64,000 bases of DNA from positions 6,596,213-6,660,212 of the forward strand of contig CM040093.1 in the NCBI GenBank assembly GCA_022496805.1, read 5' to 3'. The stretch's first letter is position 1; each line of letters begins with the position of its first letter. Source of the stretch: Pohlia nutans (taxonomy: Eukaryota; Streptophyta; Bryopsida; Bryales; Mniaceae). Positions 46,852 through 59,835 of this stretch are shown here, piece after piece. The position numbers and the translations under genes were made by a program. The notes under the pieces are model-generated. The model was not told the DNA's origin and did not search any database. It saw only the letters and a program-made list of their open reading frames with translations.

Positions 46852-47250
46852 CTTGCAAGCAGCACATCAAAAAACAAGTCAGTACAAGGTCAAAAAATTT
46901 GCGAACATGATCACTTCATTCCAACTAAACGTGTTTGAAGTCGATGGTACCTCGCTGTACTAAAGCCGTTGTCGATTACAGTTGTATCAGCAAGTAGCCA
47001 CATCGGCCGGAGACCACAAATGCAAGTCCTCGCAAAACGCAGGTGCAAGCCAAACGTAACATGCAGCGAAGTCTGAAAACCCTAACAGAAAACAGTATCC
47101 CCATTCACCCGTCACCTTCAACCACCACCCAGCCACCCTAACGTTGAAAGAGAAGTGGCCCCACTTGGAAACCCTAAACCGGATGTATCCGATTATAGAA
47201 AGACACGTAACCTGGCTTCAATGCATCCCAGTTTAGGATGGGTCGCAGCT
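46852..47250 (-). promoter_or_regulatory. Promoter region of the transposase-like gene
   Basis: Two telo-box motifs, AAACCCTAA at 47077-47085 and AAACCCTAAA at 47169-47178, lie 220-330 bases upstream of the ATG. The same motif class is upstream of the SET gene. Confidence 0.45.
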
Positions 47251-48204
47251 TTTGCTCTGTCCAATACCTTGGACTACCGGCGATAAAGTAGGATTGAGAA
47301 TGCCACGCGTGCATCTACCATTGGCCGAATGACTTTGACAAAGTATGTCAAGATACTATGGCGGTACATATGGTATATGCACCTTGCCCGGTCGCATTTT
47401 TTTAAAGTTATAATATCTGGAAGGAAACCGCGTTTTTGGCACAAAAATACAGGAAGCCCACGTAGCGTTCACTGTGTTTTGTAAGGGCAGAAGTGAAAAT
47501 CCGTTAAAAAGTTTATTCTTCCCTATGTTTGAAGCACAAACAATAATAAGCCCATTTTTTAAATTAGCCATTGAGTGGACTGCAATTGTAGGAATTGTTT
47601 AACAAAATATGCATCTTATATATATATATATATATTACACACATCACGAAGAAGGCATAGATAACAATAGCCTAAAACCCACAAAATGAAGTCTTTTTTC
47701 ATAAAAAATATACTCTGTGACAGGCAACCACTGGTATACAAATATACTCACTACGGTCAAACCATGAGGAGCTTATTAATAGAAAGTAGAAAAATTATTG
47801 CTCATCTATATCTACAACCAAATGTTTCCATTCTATCCCTCAAAGAGATGCTACATTGAAGCCCACAACCAATTGAATGCTACATTCCTCTGAAAATGTA
47901 CTTTGTGACAACATTTTTGTACTAGTGTAGCGTGCTTGCACCCCACTGGGTTACAGACAAGTTGCACTAGCTGCCACTACAGTCGCAGGAGTTTCTTATA
48001 CCCTGGGGACTTGCCCACTGCATCCTACAGAACATAAATCCCACTGTGCTACTTAAGCTGGTATTCCACTGGGCAATTGCAATCTCCTTCCTAGACCTAG
48101 ACGTGTGTACTAAGTGGTACTGTAGTGTGGAGTTTGTAATGCAGTGGGCAATTGCCCACAGGGACTCGGACCTGACCATCAATAGTCAGTGTCATGCTGT
48201 CACG
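47251..48204. other. Non-coding interval
   Basis: Includes a (TA)n microsatellite at about 47615-47634, a half palindrome near 48065 and a near-full copy at 48141-48162. No gene recognised. Confidence 0.45.
48141..48162. repeat. Palindrome copy
   Basis: Near-perfect copy just outside the left arm of the large inverted repeat. Confidence 0.85.
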
Positions 48205-48464
48205 AGAGTGCACTTGCTCTTGCTGCCATGTTGCATGGCTCACTGCCTTTTGTGTCCACTGTTATCCTACTGTGCAACTGAACTACTCTGCTGCCTCACT
48301 TCTCCTACTCAATATAATGTGCACTACAGTCTTGCAAGGACCCGTAGTTCCCTTCCACTTCGACAGTAAAGGCCCACATCATATGAGTTATACCAGATTT
48401 CTGTGCAGCCGGGCAGGTGAATCATTGCCTCCAATGGGAAAGAAAATTACCCAACAGCGCATTC

Positions 48465-48486
48465 CCAGTGGGCAATTGCCCACTGG
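48465..48486. repeat. Perfect palindrome copy in the left arm
   Basis: Perfect 22-bp copy, conserved at 62683-62704 in the other arm. Confidence 0.9.
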
Positions 48487-48710
48487 CCAAGCCAAAATTC
48501 TCATCCCTCTTCTTCTCGTTTCGTATATTAGTGCTACCCGCTGTTGTACTGCCGTTGTATTCTACGATGTTAGCAAAATATGTATATACGGCTTAATATT
48601 TCGAAATACTGTACTGTATTTCTTTTCGGATAAAGAAATACAGTAAAGAATACATAGTAAAGAAATACACAGTAAAGAAATACAGTAAAGAAATACAGTA
48701 CAGAATACAT

Positions 48711-48992
48711 CCAACTGGGCATTGCTCACTGGATCCAACAGTCGCAATTTGCAAGACGAAGTGAGCCATGGCAATATTTGTGTACTTCGCACTTTGCATC
48801 AATTTCTGACTGTTTCTGAGCCTACAAGTGACAGATCCAGTGGGCAATTTCCCACTGCATCTATGGCGCTTGTACACTTTAAATCCCAACTACACGAATA
48901 TTGCCATACGCGTTTACTTCGGAGTTCTCCACCGTCCTAGGACTTTCTGAAATCTACATCTGCCATACATCCACCTAGGCATTGCTCACTGG
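48711..48992. repeat. Three degenerate palindromes in the left arm
   Basis: Variants start at 48711, 48837 and 48971. They keep GGCATTGCTCACTGGAT-like halves and often an outer GATC. Confidence 0.7.
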
Positions 48993-49425
48993 ATCTGTCA
49001 CTGTTATACATTTCCTAAACCGCAACATGCAAGACGACGCCCCCATAACGGACTTTCGAGTACAAAGTAAGCGTTTACTTAGGAGTTTTCCACCATAGTA
49101 TGACTGTCTAAAATCTACAACTGCCATAGATCCAGTAAGCCAGTGCCCTCCAGATCTATGGCAGTTGTAGATTTCACACAGTTCCAATATATTGTCTACA
49201 TCCTAACTAAACGAATACTGCGATCTAGCCGTCGCAGTCCACGACAACTCTGGGAGGTCGTGCACAACAGAACAGTGACCGCAATCTCTGGACCTAAACC
49301 CTACACCAAACTTTGATTCATAGAACGCCATCATGCATACAACAAACAAAGGATAGTTTGGCACCGTATATGCTTCCCGCAGTTCTAAACTGACCTCACA
49401 TTCATAGGGCTGCAGCACTGTAGAA

Positions 49426-50210
49426 TGCGGCTCTGGCGAAATGGAGTTCTAAAACCTCACAATGCGGCTCTGGCGAAATCGAGTTCTAAAACACCACCGT
49501 TCAGAACGTTAACGTCCTAACAGTGACGTTGGCTTCAAGCATCACATGTCGTACAGAGGGAAAACAGTTCGCTTACCTGAGTGAGGAGGCACGTTGCAGC
49601 TGGCGGAGCTCCACCAGCGTAGGAGACGGCCCAGAAGTACGCGCTACAGGGACACAGGAACGCCGTTGTCGCGCACTTCGCCAACACGGTGAGAAGCACG
49701 TCACAGCGCACAGGGGTTCCACAGTCCAGTCCACCAACAGGCGCGCATGAACATCACCCAGCGCGCATCCACAAAACCCGGCGCGCGCCAACAGCAGGAG
49801 GAACAGGGACAGGACGCTCGCACGACAAGTACCCAGGAGAGCAGCAAAACATCAACAAAACCCAGCGCCCATCTTGAAAACCCAGAGCGCATCAACAAAA
49901 CCCATGAACGAGAAAAAAAACCCAGCGCGCATCAACTACACTGTGGGGGCGCGAACATCAGTAGCAACACGGAGAGGAGGATCCCACGACAACACACGGA
50001 CACCACGAAATCACGCGTGCATACAAAAATTGCAGAGCGCAGCAACACAGCGGGAGGGGAGAGAGAGGAAAAAGGCGGCGCAAAATGAGGAAGGGGGGGG
50101 TCGAGGGGGAGGGCGACCCCGATACCCGGCCAAGCCCGGGACTCGGAGGGGGACGGCCCAGCCCGATACCCGACCAGGCCCGGGCCGGGGCCGTAAATTT
50201 TTTTACGGAA
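49426..50210. repeat. GC-rich repeat island inside the inverted repeat
   Basis: 49426-49500 has GCGGCTCTGGCGAAAT followed by GAGTTCTAAAAC twice. 49740-49930 iterates GCGCATCAACAAAACCCA-type units. 50100-50195 has two copies of a CCGATACCCG...GCCCGGG unit. Open frames here are repeat-derived. The texture resembles 10.8-11.7 kb. Confidence 0.6.
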
Positions 50211-51026
50211 TTAAACTTATATAAATATTGATATTTATATAAATATTTTTATTTATATTTATATGGATTCAACCATTTGAAGTGTGAAAAATTATTTTTT
50301 TGGACAATGTTTGGATAAAATATTAAAATAATTCAATGTTTGTATTCAAATTGAAGAGTTTTGAACTAAGAACTTGTAACACTGATATTTTAGTAAATAT
50401 GACCCCAAAACTCATGATTTTTGTTTCTAAATGATTCTACACAGGATTTGCATTCTTTCCATTCAAAGTTTTATAAACCATAAGTACCAAAATTTGTATA
50501 CATAGTTTTAATCGCCTCGGGTTTAATTTTCTCAGTTTTCAAACTTGACTTTGATCAAGAATTGTTGATTATGAAAACATGCTTTTATGAAATTTTTTAG
50601 GTATCATCCGTGACAAGAATAGTATGTACCTACATTTTTAGAATGTAAATTACTACTATATTTTGAGGTTAAAACTCAAATACTCCTTTCTTTCTAAATT
50701 AGGAAATGTCCTTTAATCCTTACTTGCTCAGGCGTCTATTTTTTGAACGATGTACAAATTTCATCCATGTTTTCTCATCCGTTATGAATTCTCGATTTGC
50801 GAGAGTGGATTTTTGACTACTGTAGATTTTATGGGAAGTTAGCATCATGCATGTGTGGACCAATTAGAAAGAGGAGGATTTGCGAAAATTTTATACCTCA
50901 TTCTACGTTGTAGCAATTCACCAAAAACTCTATGATCTGAGTTCAGAATAGTTCAAAAGTGCTCTTGAAAAAGTCAATCATTAAATTAAGCAACCAAAAA
51001 ATCTCCAAAATCACTACACTTAAAAA
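50211..51026. other. AT-rich interval, no gene
   Basis: Begins with a short ATATAAATATT repeat (50216-50265). No gene recognised. Confidence 0.5.
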
Positions 51027-51571
51027 TTAACCCCTAAGTCACAGATAGACCATTTTATGGTCGCTGGCCATTTTTTACAGGCTGCTCAGGATGAAAAAAA
51101 CATTTTTTTATAAAAAATAAAAATATTTCCAAATAGGAAATCAAGTTTACATTCCAACCCACTTTGAATCATATTGATCCAAGTTAAACTCTGCCAAATA
51201 GATTTTTTCAAAGACAATCACTTCTACATTTATATTTATATTAAATTACATAATTTACTATTTGGGGAAATTAATGATGTTCTCTCCTTCGAAAAAAATT
51301 TATTTTTAAATTTTAGAATAGAATATCCAATCATTTCAAATTTCAAATTCTAAAAATAAAATTTGTAATTCTCATAATTTTTTGAAGTTAAATGCTTTTG
51401 AATTCATTACATGAAGATATAGATCTATTTTTGGAAATTTAACTGTACGGATGATTTTAAAACATCATGATTTTCATTTTTATATTGAACCAAACTTCAT
51501 TGAAGACAAAGAGGTCACATATTATAGTACATCTACATTTGTCTAATACCCCTCCGTCATTTAGGGGTTAA
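51027..51571. mobile_element. TTAA-flanked MITE, second copy
   Basis: Begins TTAACCCCTAAGTC and ends GTCATTTAGGGGTTAA. It is collinear with 17499-18052, sharing CATTTTATGGTC, AAATAGGAAATCAAGT and GAACCAAACTTCAT-like blocks. Confidence 0.8.
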
Positions 51572-51835
51572 AGTAGGTACATCTTAACTCCTAATGATGC
51601 ATGGGCCTATGACCATGGAATCATGCTTTATATGTCACACTCAAATTTTCCACTATAAAGAAGAGAAGTATTCAATTTTATATTTTTTTGTAGATGAATG
51701 ATTGTGTTTACTACAAATCATGAATTTTTCATAAATTTTGGTGAAAATTTGATATCACTATGATTTTTTGAAGTGATTGTAAAAAAAATTCATATCCCTT
51801 ATAAAATATAGTAAAAAATTCCGATTTTCTTACCA
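51572..51835. repeat. Dispersed repeat shared with 59575-59835
   Basis: The two segments share collinear text including GGAATCATG, TTTTCCACTATAA-like text and ATTTTTCATAAATTTTGGTGAA-like blocks, in the same orientation. Confidence 0.6.
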
Positions 51836-52400
51836 AAGGTATAAATTACAATGAAGAACCTTACACTAAATGAAAACTTACACATGTAACTTGAATTAAG
51901 TATATCACATCACACATCTCCAATTAAGTATCTCAGCACACATGTAACTCTGTGAGAGCACACATGTCTATTGCAACTCAATTATATGTTTTACAAGACA
52001 TATGTAACACAATGTACAATTGCACACTTATTCGTGGCAACTCCAATTAAGCTAGTGTCTCACAACACTTTAAGTATTTGAGAGCACAATTAACACAATG
52101 CATACATATCTTCTTATGTTATGGTAAATATTTAAATATTGTGAAATGTCGAGAAATTACTATGCGTCCCTTTAAAACCCCCATGCAGTGTAGCAATTTG
52201 GCTAAGTTTAGCAACAAAAAATCATTGGTTTTAACCCATGAGTACGTCACTCCTGTCTACAGTTCATTTTTGTTATTGATTTTAGCCAAATAGTTGCATT
52301 GATAGAATTTAGGCTAACAAATTGATACAAAGGATTTTTGAAAAAACCTGTGAATAATAGCCAAATTTCCTACATGGAGTCAAGATGTGTAGCCTCTTTA
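51836..52400. other. AT-rich interval, no gene
   Basis: Iterated CACATGTAACT and CAATTAAG motifs. No supported gene. Confidence 0.4.
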
Positions 52401-54312
52401 ATCTCTAAACGTTCAATGACCTTTTTTTGGTCGTTGCACAAATCTAACGGGCTGCCCAGAACAAAAAAATATGTTTTTGAAAAAATAAAAATGAAATCAA
52501 AATACTACATCACGTCTAATTTCCAACGCAATTTGAATTATATCAATCCAAGTTAAACTCCACCTAGGAGAATTTTTCAAAGTGCATCACCTCAACATTG
52601 TCTTAGTGTTATAAAATTTGCTAATTGGGGAAAGTAATGATGTTCCCTCCATCATTTCTTTTTAAACTTTAAAGGTGAAAATTATAATTTATACAAATTT
52701 TCAAAGATTTGTAAAGACTCAGGGCCTCTTTACAAATCGTACTGAACTACCACAGTGTCAAGAACATGTCACTCACTGATGGAAACATATTTTTCAGATA
52801 TAAAACAAAAACTGGAGGGTGTTCCTTATGATGTTAGGCACCCAACAGTGCAAAGAAACAAATTGAAATGCAGTGGGAGGCGATGGCTGCATTGTGCACT
52901 TCGGATGAATTTCCTAGTCAAAAATCATGGTGCAAAGAGAATGGGGATGGAGGGAAAATGTTTGGAAGGAAAAATTAAAAAAACCTATTGCAGTTCCATA
53001 TGTTAGGAGCAGCTATGCGGTTCTACGGTCTTTCAAATTTCACCAAAGTATATGTACCATATGAGATTCTTAGTATTCATCGATATTATGACTTATATAC
53101 AGGACGAAAAAGTAACTAAAATATATAATGATGGACACACTGTTACTGTGGGTCAAAGCACGAAAAAGTGTACCTGTCCACATGTAACTCTTATGACCAT
53201 TCAACAATGTAGGATTCACAAATACATTATGAACTTGGATTTAGTAAAAAAAAACAAATAAATAAAAAATAAAACACCTATGTTTCTATAAAGTCTACAA
53301 AAAACATTTGAGAAAATGAACTTCAATAAGTAGTTATAATTTTTTTTTAAGTAGAACTGGCCATTATTGAAAACGTAGTGACGTACAATCAACGAAGTGG
53401 ACATAAAACAAGCAACCTGTATATTAAAGCATTTTATTTTGTTCTTTTGTTTTGGAGAAGGACCTAAATTCTATCATTCTCTCAACGGTCATAAAAATTA
53501 TATGTATGTTGAGTGTGTTTTGGGCTATCAATTTTGCACCGGAGCGGGGATGTAGGCATTCATTTGCAATCAGTACTGTTTGTAAAATGTCTTGAAGATT
53601 TTGTTTCTGAAAACTAGGGTTGAAGTACCTATACGAATTCTAGAGGGATTCATGATATTAAAACCAGAATACAAGATACGCGGATACAAATTTATGGCCT
53701 TTGACCAAAACAATTATGATTTTCGTATAGCATACTCACTAGTTGGCATAGTTTTTCGTGCTTGCACCCATGTGCTACACTATAATGATTTTAAGACACG
53801 GAGCATGTTGAATACTGAATCGAGAAATACGTGTTTGAAAGAAATATTTGAAAATGAACATACTTAATCATGTGTACTTTCCAACCCGTTTTGAATTTTG
53901 GCAATCGAAGTTAAACTGCAGTATTTCCAATTTGTCAAATTAAATCACTTGAACATTGTCTTAGTGTTACAGAATTTGGTATTTGGAGAAAGTAACGATG
54001 TTCCCTCCATCATATTTTTTCTTTTTTTTGAAGTTCACAGTAGATAAAGCAAATTACAGCTAGAACGCTAAATTTCATACTCTGAAATTGAAAATAAGAA
54101 TTTATACAAATTCTCAAAGGTTTATGCTGTTAAAGTCATTCAGAACTGATCTACAGTAATTTTTGGAAGTTCGACTGTATACATAATTTGTACACATGTT
54201 GCCCTACATTGTGTCTACTGAACCAAACTTCAATAAACATATGAAAGGCACATATTATAACACATGTATGTTTTGTCCAATACCCCTCGGGCTTTTAGGG
54301 ATGAAGTCCTCG
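52401..54312. repeat. Degenerate, interrupted copies of the TTAA element
   Basis: The left part (52401-52730) resembles the left half of 51027-51571. 53870-54312 resembles its middle and right half, ending in TTTTAGGGATGAA. The 1.1 kb between them is unmatched AT-rich DNA without a recognised gene. Confidence 0.5.
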
Positions 54313-54501
54313 ACTTTGTACTCCTATTGAAGTTTCCAAGCTTGTCTCCAATCCTCTTCAATGCATTTTGTGTTTACATCTAAAGTTTGTCTTCCTTGTT
54401 GGACTCCTACTAAATTCCCTCATACCATGGCAAGTGTTATAATTCACTGTCGTTCCAGTACAGGGTATTATATCGGTAAAAATAAACCAAAGCAGTAGGG
54501 G

Positions 54502-55489
54502 GTGTACAGTGGGGTCCAACATGGAATGGCGTTTTTGGTTTCGCAGTGAGAAAAATTTCAGTACTGCCAACTTTGAAAGCCTCCCGAGAGCTCAAATATT
54601 GGTATTTTACCACGAAAATTCTACCAGAGACTTATCTTTAAGTAAATTATATGTATGCCAAATTTCAAGGCCAAAAGATTCACCCAAAAAAAGTTATTCA
54701 GAATCTACCAACATTGGTAGCTGTGGAAATGTTTTCACTGCTGCCAACTTTGACAGCCTCCCAAAGATTGAATTAATTTTTTTTTTGCCATAAAATTCTA
54801 GGAAAAAAAACTTCTTTATGTTAATAACATATGATAAAAATTTCAAGGCCAAAAGATTAATACAAAAAACGATATTAACAATCTACCAACATGTGTAGTT
54901 GTGGGAAACAATGGGGGAAACTACACACATTGGTAGATTGTAAATAATTTTCTTTGTATAGATTTTTTGACCTTGAAATTTGGCATGAATGATTTTGTCA
55001 TAAAGAGCATGTTGTACCAAAAATTTCATGGTAAATAGACAATTTCTCAACCGTAGGGAGGGTGTCAAAGTTGGTAGCAAAGTTTCCCCCATTGTTTCCC
55101 ACAACTACACATGTTGGTAGATTGTCAATATATTTTTTGTATTAATCTTCTGGCCTTGAAATTTTTATCATATGTTATTAACATAAAGAAGTTCTTTTTC
55201 CAAGAATTTCATGGCAAAAAAAAATTAATTCAATCTTTGGGAGGTTGTCAAAGTTGGCAGCAGTGAATAACTACCAATGTTGGTAGATTTTGAATAACGT
55301 TTTTTTGGTGAATCTTTTGGCCTTGAAATTTGGCATACATATAATTAACTTAAAGATAAGTCTCTGGTAAAATTTTCGTGGTAAAATACCAATATTTGAG
55401 CTCTCGGGAGGCTTTCAAAGTTGGCAGTACTGAAATTTTTCTCACTTCGAAACCAAAAACGCCATTCCATGTTGGACCCCACTGTACAC
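54502..55489. mobile_element. Near-perfect 1-kb palindrome, foldback or MITE element
   Basis: Left and right halves are reverse complements, from CAGTGGGGTCCAACATGGAA at the left to its inverse at the right, centred near 54996. TA lies immediately outside both CAGTGGGG ends, which suggests Tc1/mariner-type insertion. The internal motif CTACCAAC...GTTGGTAG is repeated. There is no coding capacity, and a transcript would form a long hairpin. Confidence 0.85.
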
Positions 55490-55544
55490 TCTACTATTGT
55501 ACATTGTAATGAAGCGCACATGTTTTAAAAGGCAACTTCATAAT

Positions 55545-55800
55545 TGATAAAATTAAGCGCCCACAACCTGAACTGCCCACATCCCTCTGCAATTTGGACA
55601 ATTGCAAAGATGCATGATAAAATGCAACTAAGAGGGATACTTTGAACTTGAATGATGAATAAAAGTTGTACATCAGAAATTTGAGATTTTATTCTGAAAA
55701 TGAGATCTGCGATTGGTATGACCAATGTTGTTGTATAAATTTTGGAACGTCAAAGTCAAAATGCGTTTCTAATTTCATTATGAATATGATATTGACAATC
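55545..55800. repeat. Dispersed repeat shared with 60495-60770
   Basis: Shared text includes AACTAAGAGGGATA, TGTTGTATAAA and a TTGACAATC-like end in the same order and orientation. An overlapping 228-codon minus frame (55689-56375) is likely chance. Confidence 0.55.
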
Positions 55801-57531
55801 TGCAAAGCACAGTTGTTGCAATTGCATGAAATGTAAAACCACAGCTGCAGTGATGTTGTAGTGAGTTTTTTGTTGTTTAAATGTACGAGTTTATTTTTCC
55901 AATAGCACTTTTGAACCGACACATAAGATGTTATGGGTGAATCATATGAATATGAAATGAGACAAAATTCATATTCAAGGTACATACAAGTTGTGTTCAC
56001 AATAACTGAAAAAATGGAACTGACGAAATCAAATGAGATGCATGATAGGAGCATGGTTAGAAAACCTTTGTCTGTTGAACACTCCAATGTCCAAGTTGTA
56101 ACAATGTAAATTCTTCCAAGGAAGTGTATTCTTCCATCCCAACAATCACATATTGCACGTAAACTGCACTTCACATGTAATAAAAACGGTAAATCCATGA
56201 AAGCTAAAACAATTGAATGTTTGGCCCATAAACCAATAATCATCCTACAGTGTATGGTTCCTCCTTCAGTTCCCAAGCAATTGCGGTTCAATTTTGATAG
56301 AATTTTCATTTCTAGAATGCTAATAATGGGGGATTTAAGGAACATTAATCTTTCTAAAATATATTCTTCCAACATGGAGATATTTACATTCTCAATGAAA
56401 CGCTGATGTTCACATAGTTCATAATTTCAAACGGAAATGGTCCCAACTAAAAAAGTGTGGGAGCTATCCTCTAGTCTCTACTCCAATTTCCGGTTATTAA
56501 AAATTGTTGAACATGTGTTTTTTACAGTACTGTACATCTCAGAACTATAGAATTCCAATATACAGTGCAGAAAAACAGTTGTCAATGAAATTTCTTTTTA
56601 TATAAGTCAGAGAAACATTGTACGTACACCTCGTTGTTCATCACTCTTATGTACAGTTTTCATTCAAAAATCATACTATTGTAGGCTTCTTTGTAATTAC
56701 TAAGACTAGCACATGAGAATTTTTTTGGAAACTCTTATAATACTCATTTCTATTTACATAATTATTAAGAGCCACTGTAAGTTGGAGTAACAATCTATTA
56801 TACAATGCAAGACGGTTTGTCTCACTCAACCGTTCCGCGCTGGAATCCGGCGAGGAGAGAAGCGTCCTGTATTCTAGGAGCTTCAGTTCTGAAGGACCAC
56901 AGTGAGTAATTACTAGCCGTGAAGAAAAGGCTACAATGGCCAGCGGAACTGACACCTGTCATTGCCCACCACTATTGTAAGTTAGCAATGATTGGTTTTG
57001 GTTAATTTTTTCAAGCGAGTCGCACTGGTGAATTTGATGTTGATCTGTTAATTTTCCAAACACTAAAAACTGGTTTCAGAGATTTTGGTCAATTGCTGAT
57101 TTGTGAGTCAAAAGTTACAAAGTTTATTTGTGAAAACTCCCAGATGAAGCCCTAAAATCGTTGTCTTTTTGAAGATTTAAAAATGATTATGGTTGGTTAC
57201 ATCCATGTCCACAAAAAAACTTAGATTTATTCTATTCTCATTTGAGAAGTAAAAACTGTGAGGATATTTATGTTGCAAGCAACTAGGGACCTCTTATCAA
57301 AATTAATATATTGGGTACACTTTTGAACATTCCATTTTGTATAGAGACTGGAGATTTCTTTTTTCTTTTTACAGAGCCCTACTTCAAGAGCAATCTGCAA
57401 TGATTGTGTTGACAATTTGGATCAAAATGCTTAAAACTTTTGAGTTCACAAAAAATCACATTAGAGTTATCCGTAAAGTCGAGCAAAAAGTTCCACAACT
57501 GGAAAGAGGAGGCAGAACTCGTATTTAACCC
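55801..57531. other. AT-rich interval, no gene
   Basis: No recognised gene, RNA or intact element. Confidence 0.45.
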
Positions 57532-57998
57532 TTAACCCTTTAAGCTCCCGATTCAACATTGTTTTCAAAGATTCGTTATAAAATGTTTGATAAAAAATTA
57601 AAATGGAGTTGATGTACAACGCAAAGTTATAAATGTCAATGTAAAGATAACATCTGTACAGTCGGATTCATCATATTTATTATTAATATTTTTTAATTAA
57701 TTTTGCAAGGTTTTCTCTTGAAATTCAATTAAAAATCCATAATTAACATTAAAAAATTAAAAATATTGTAATGAAATTGGAATAACATGTACTACAAGAT
57801 GGTATGGTTTTCACTATTTGATTCTTCTTCTTTGATGAGCATGGTTCAAACTGTATTGGTCTAAGTGACCAAGATGTGATCATAGTGGGTGACCAAGATG
57901 TGATTCTAGTAGATTATGAGCTCCCATTTGTGGATGAATTGGTGCTTTAGAAGGCTTGCCAATGATATTTGATTATGATTTTTAAAGTTAAGGGTTAA
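57532..57998. mobile_element. TTAA-flanked MITE, TTAACCCTTTAA subtype
   Basis: The left end is TTAACCCTTTAAGCTCCC and the right end TTTTTAAAGTTAAGGGTTAA, inverted and TTAA-bordered. The left 300 bases match 10155-10460. No coding capacity. Confidence 0.7.
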
Positions 57999-59574
57999 GG
58001 CTTTAAAGAGCTAAAGAATGCTACGTTGATTCAAAGAGGTCATTCAATATCTTCAACTTTTGAGATTAACAAGATTGTCATTTTTGATACCATGTACATT
58101 CTTTGACTTTGGTGGGTTGTTTTGCGGCAATTTAGGCCAAAACTACATCAAGAACTTTAAGGGTAATGTAAATTGTATCCAATATACTACTGGTAACATG
58201 AAAGTGCTCAACGGCACGGGTCCCACTAGTAAATTATATGAACAAAATACCCCAAAAAAAATACCAATTCCTTTTGAATTTACTCTTATTTTGTTTCTTC
58301 ATACCTGTTGTTGTTGTTGTTGTCGTTGTTTGCAACATTAAGAACACTGTTTGTTATAAATATAATTTTCACATAATAGTATTTAGAAGCATGATTTAGT
58401 GCAATTTATATGGTTGAAAGTTTATAATTTTATGAAATGAAGATTCAATCGAAGTATTCCCAAACATTTACCATATGTGAAGCATGTCTCTTATATTTAT
58501 TGTTCAAGTTGAACTTCACGAATTATGAAAATGGTTAGCGATAATTTATCTTGTCTCTAGGTTTATAATTCATCTGTCACTAATGTGATGGACTCCTACT
58601 TTTATGGGTTTGTCACACCAATCACATGTGAATTAACAAAGTTTGAAAATGTACCCTCATCACAGTATATCCAAAATTACTCATGGAAATGCAAGAAAAT
58701 GGCCTGATCCTCATGCATAATAAACTTTGATCTTCTATGTAAAACATTTGTTTTCCACGACTGAACAATAATATGACACATATTAAGCAAGAGCATATGC
58801 AAATTCCATAACCACACGAGTAGCAGTACAATCCGCTATCACAGAAATGTTGAACACCTACAAGATTTCACATATGTACGAATAAGACATTGACAATGTG
58901 TGCATGAAATTTTCTGTGAATGGTTGAAATGTAATCTTCCAAGTGTAGTGATTTATGAAGGTTTTATAGTTCCTTCATTTTATGAGTTGACTTTTTGAAG
59001 AGCACTTTTACGGTGAAATCTTCGAAATGTATGGAAAATCAATACAATATGAAATGAGGCAAAATAATTTCACAAATCGTCCGCCTTGTATCGGATCACA
59101 CATGCATGAAAATAACTACAGAAATATATAATAAAAAGCAGCTAAAATATAGAATAAGAAGCAGCTACTCGCGAAGTGTGTGCCTCAGATTTACTTTTGC
59201 ACCTTCTTTTTACTGTGCAGCTCAATGCAACCTAACATTTTTTACATTAAAAATGACAAGCTCTTACAGAAGTCCAACGTCATTGTATGGTTCATCAAAT
59301 ATGGAGGCCCACACTTTGGGCTTAGGCCCGAGTGCACATTTCATTGATTCTATATGTCATTTGGGAAAAAAAACTGTTATGCAAGGCTAATATGCGTTGA
59401 AATGTCCAACAACTGTATGAAATGGGCCCAACTCTTGAGCCCAACGCTTTTACGTAAGAAAACGATGGACCCAACTGTAATCTTATAGTATTGAGTGCTT
59501 CAGAGTGGGCCGAAGGCTAATATAGGGTAAAATTTTGTTGCAGTGGGCCCAAAAACGACAAGCTCGATTCTTAA
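57999..59574. other. AT-rich interval, no gene
   Basis: Contains a short (TTG)n stretch at 58308-58332. Short frames only. Confidence 0.45.
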
Positions 59575-59835
59575 GTGTACAGTAGCCTTTCAACATGTAG
59601 CATATTACCATAGAATCATGTTTTACTTGTTACGGTCAATTCTCCACTATAAGTAATATAAACATTCTATTTTCTATTTTAAGTACATGGATGAAGCGAT
59701 GTGTCTTCTACATACCATGAGTTTTTCATAAATGTTGGTGAACTTTTGAACTGATTGTAAATAAATTTTATATCAATTACGAACATACTCAAAAATTCCC
59801 ATTTTTTGCCCAAATGTGTACGTTACAATAAGGAG
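59575..59835. repeat. Dispersed repeat shared with 51572-51835
   Basis: Second copy of the segment described there. Confidence 0.6.

Larger units (their letters stand above)
48205..49425 (+). repeat. Left arm of a large inverted repeat
   Basis: Over about 1.2 kb this arm matches the reverse complement of 61800-62960, at about nine bases in ten by eye. Shared landmarks include the perfect palindrome (48465), the AAAGAAATACAGTA block, the GCAAGACGACGCCCCCATA block and CTTCCCGCAGTTCTAAACT. A CAGTAAAGAAATA microrepeat (48630-48700) is expanded only in this arm. Confidence 0.9.

Noticed and set aside
55689..56375. 228-codon minus frame
   Set aside because: AT-driven composition with no domain, overlapping a dispersed repeat whose other copy is not open.
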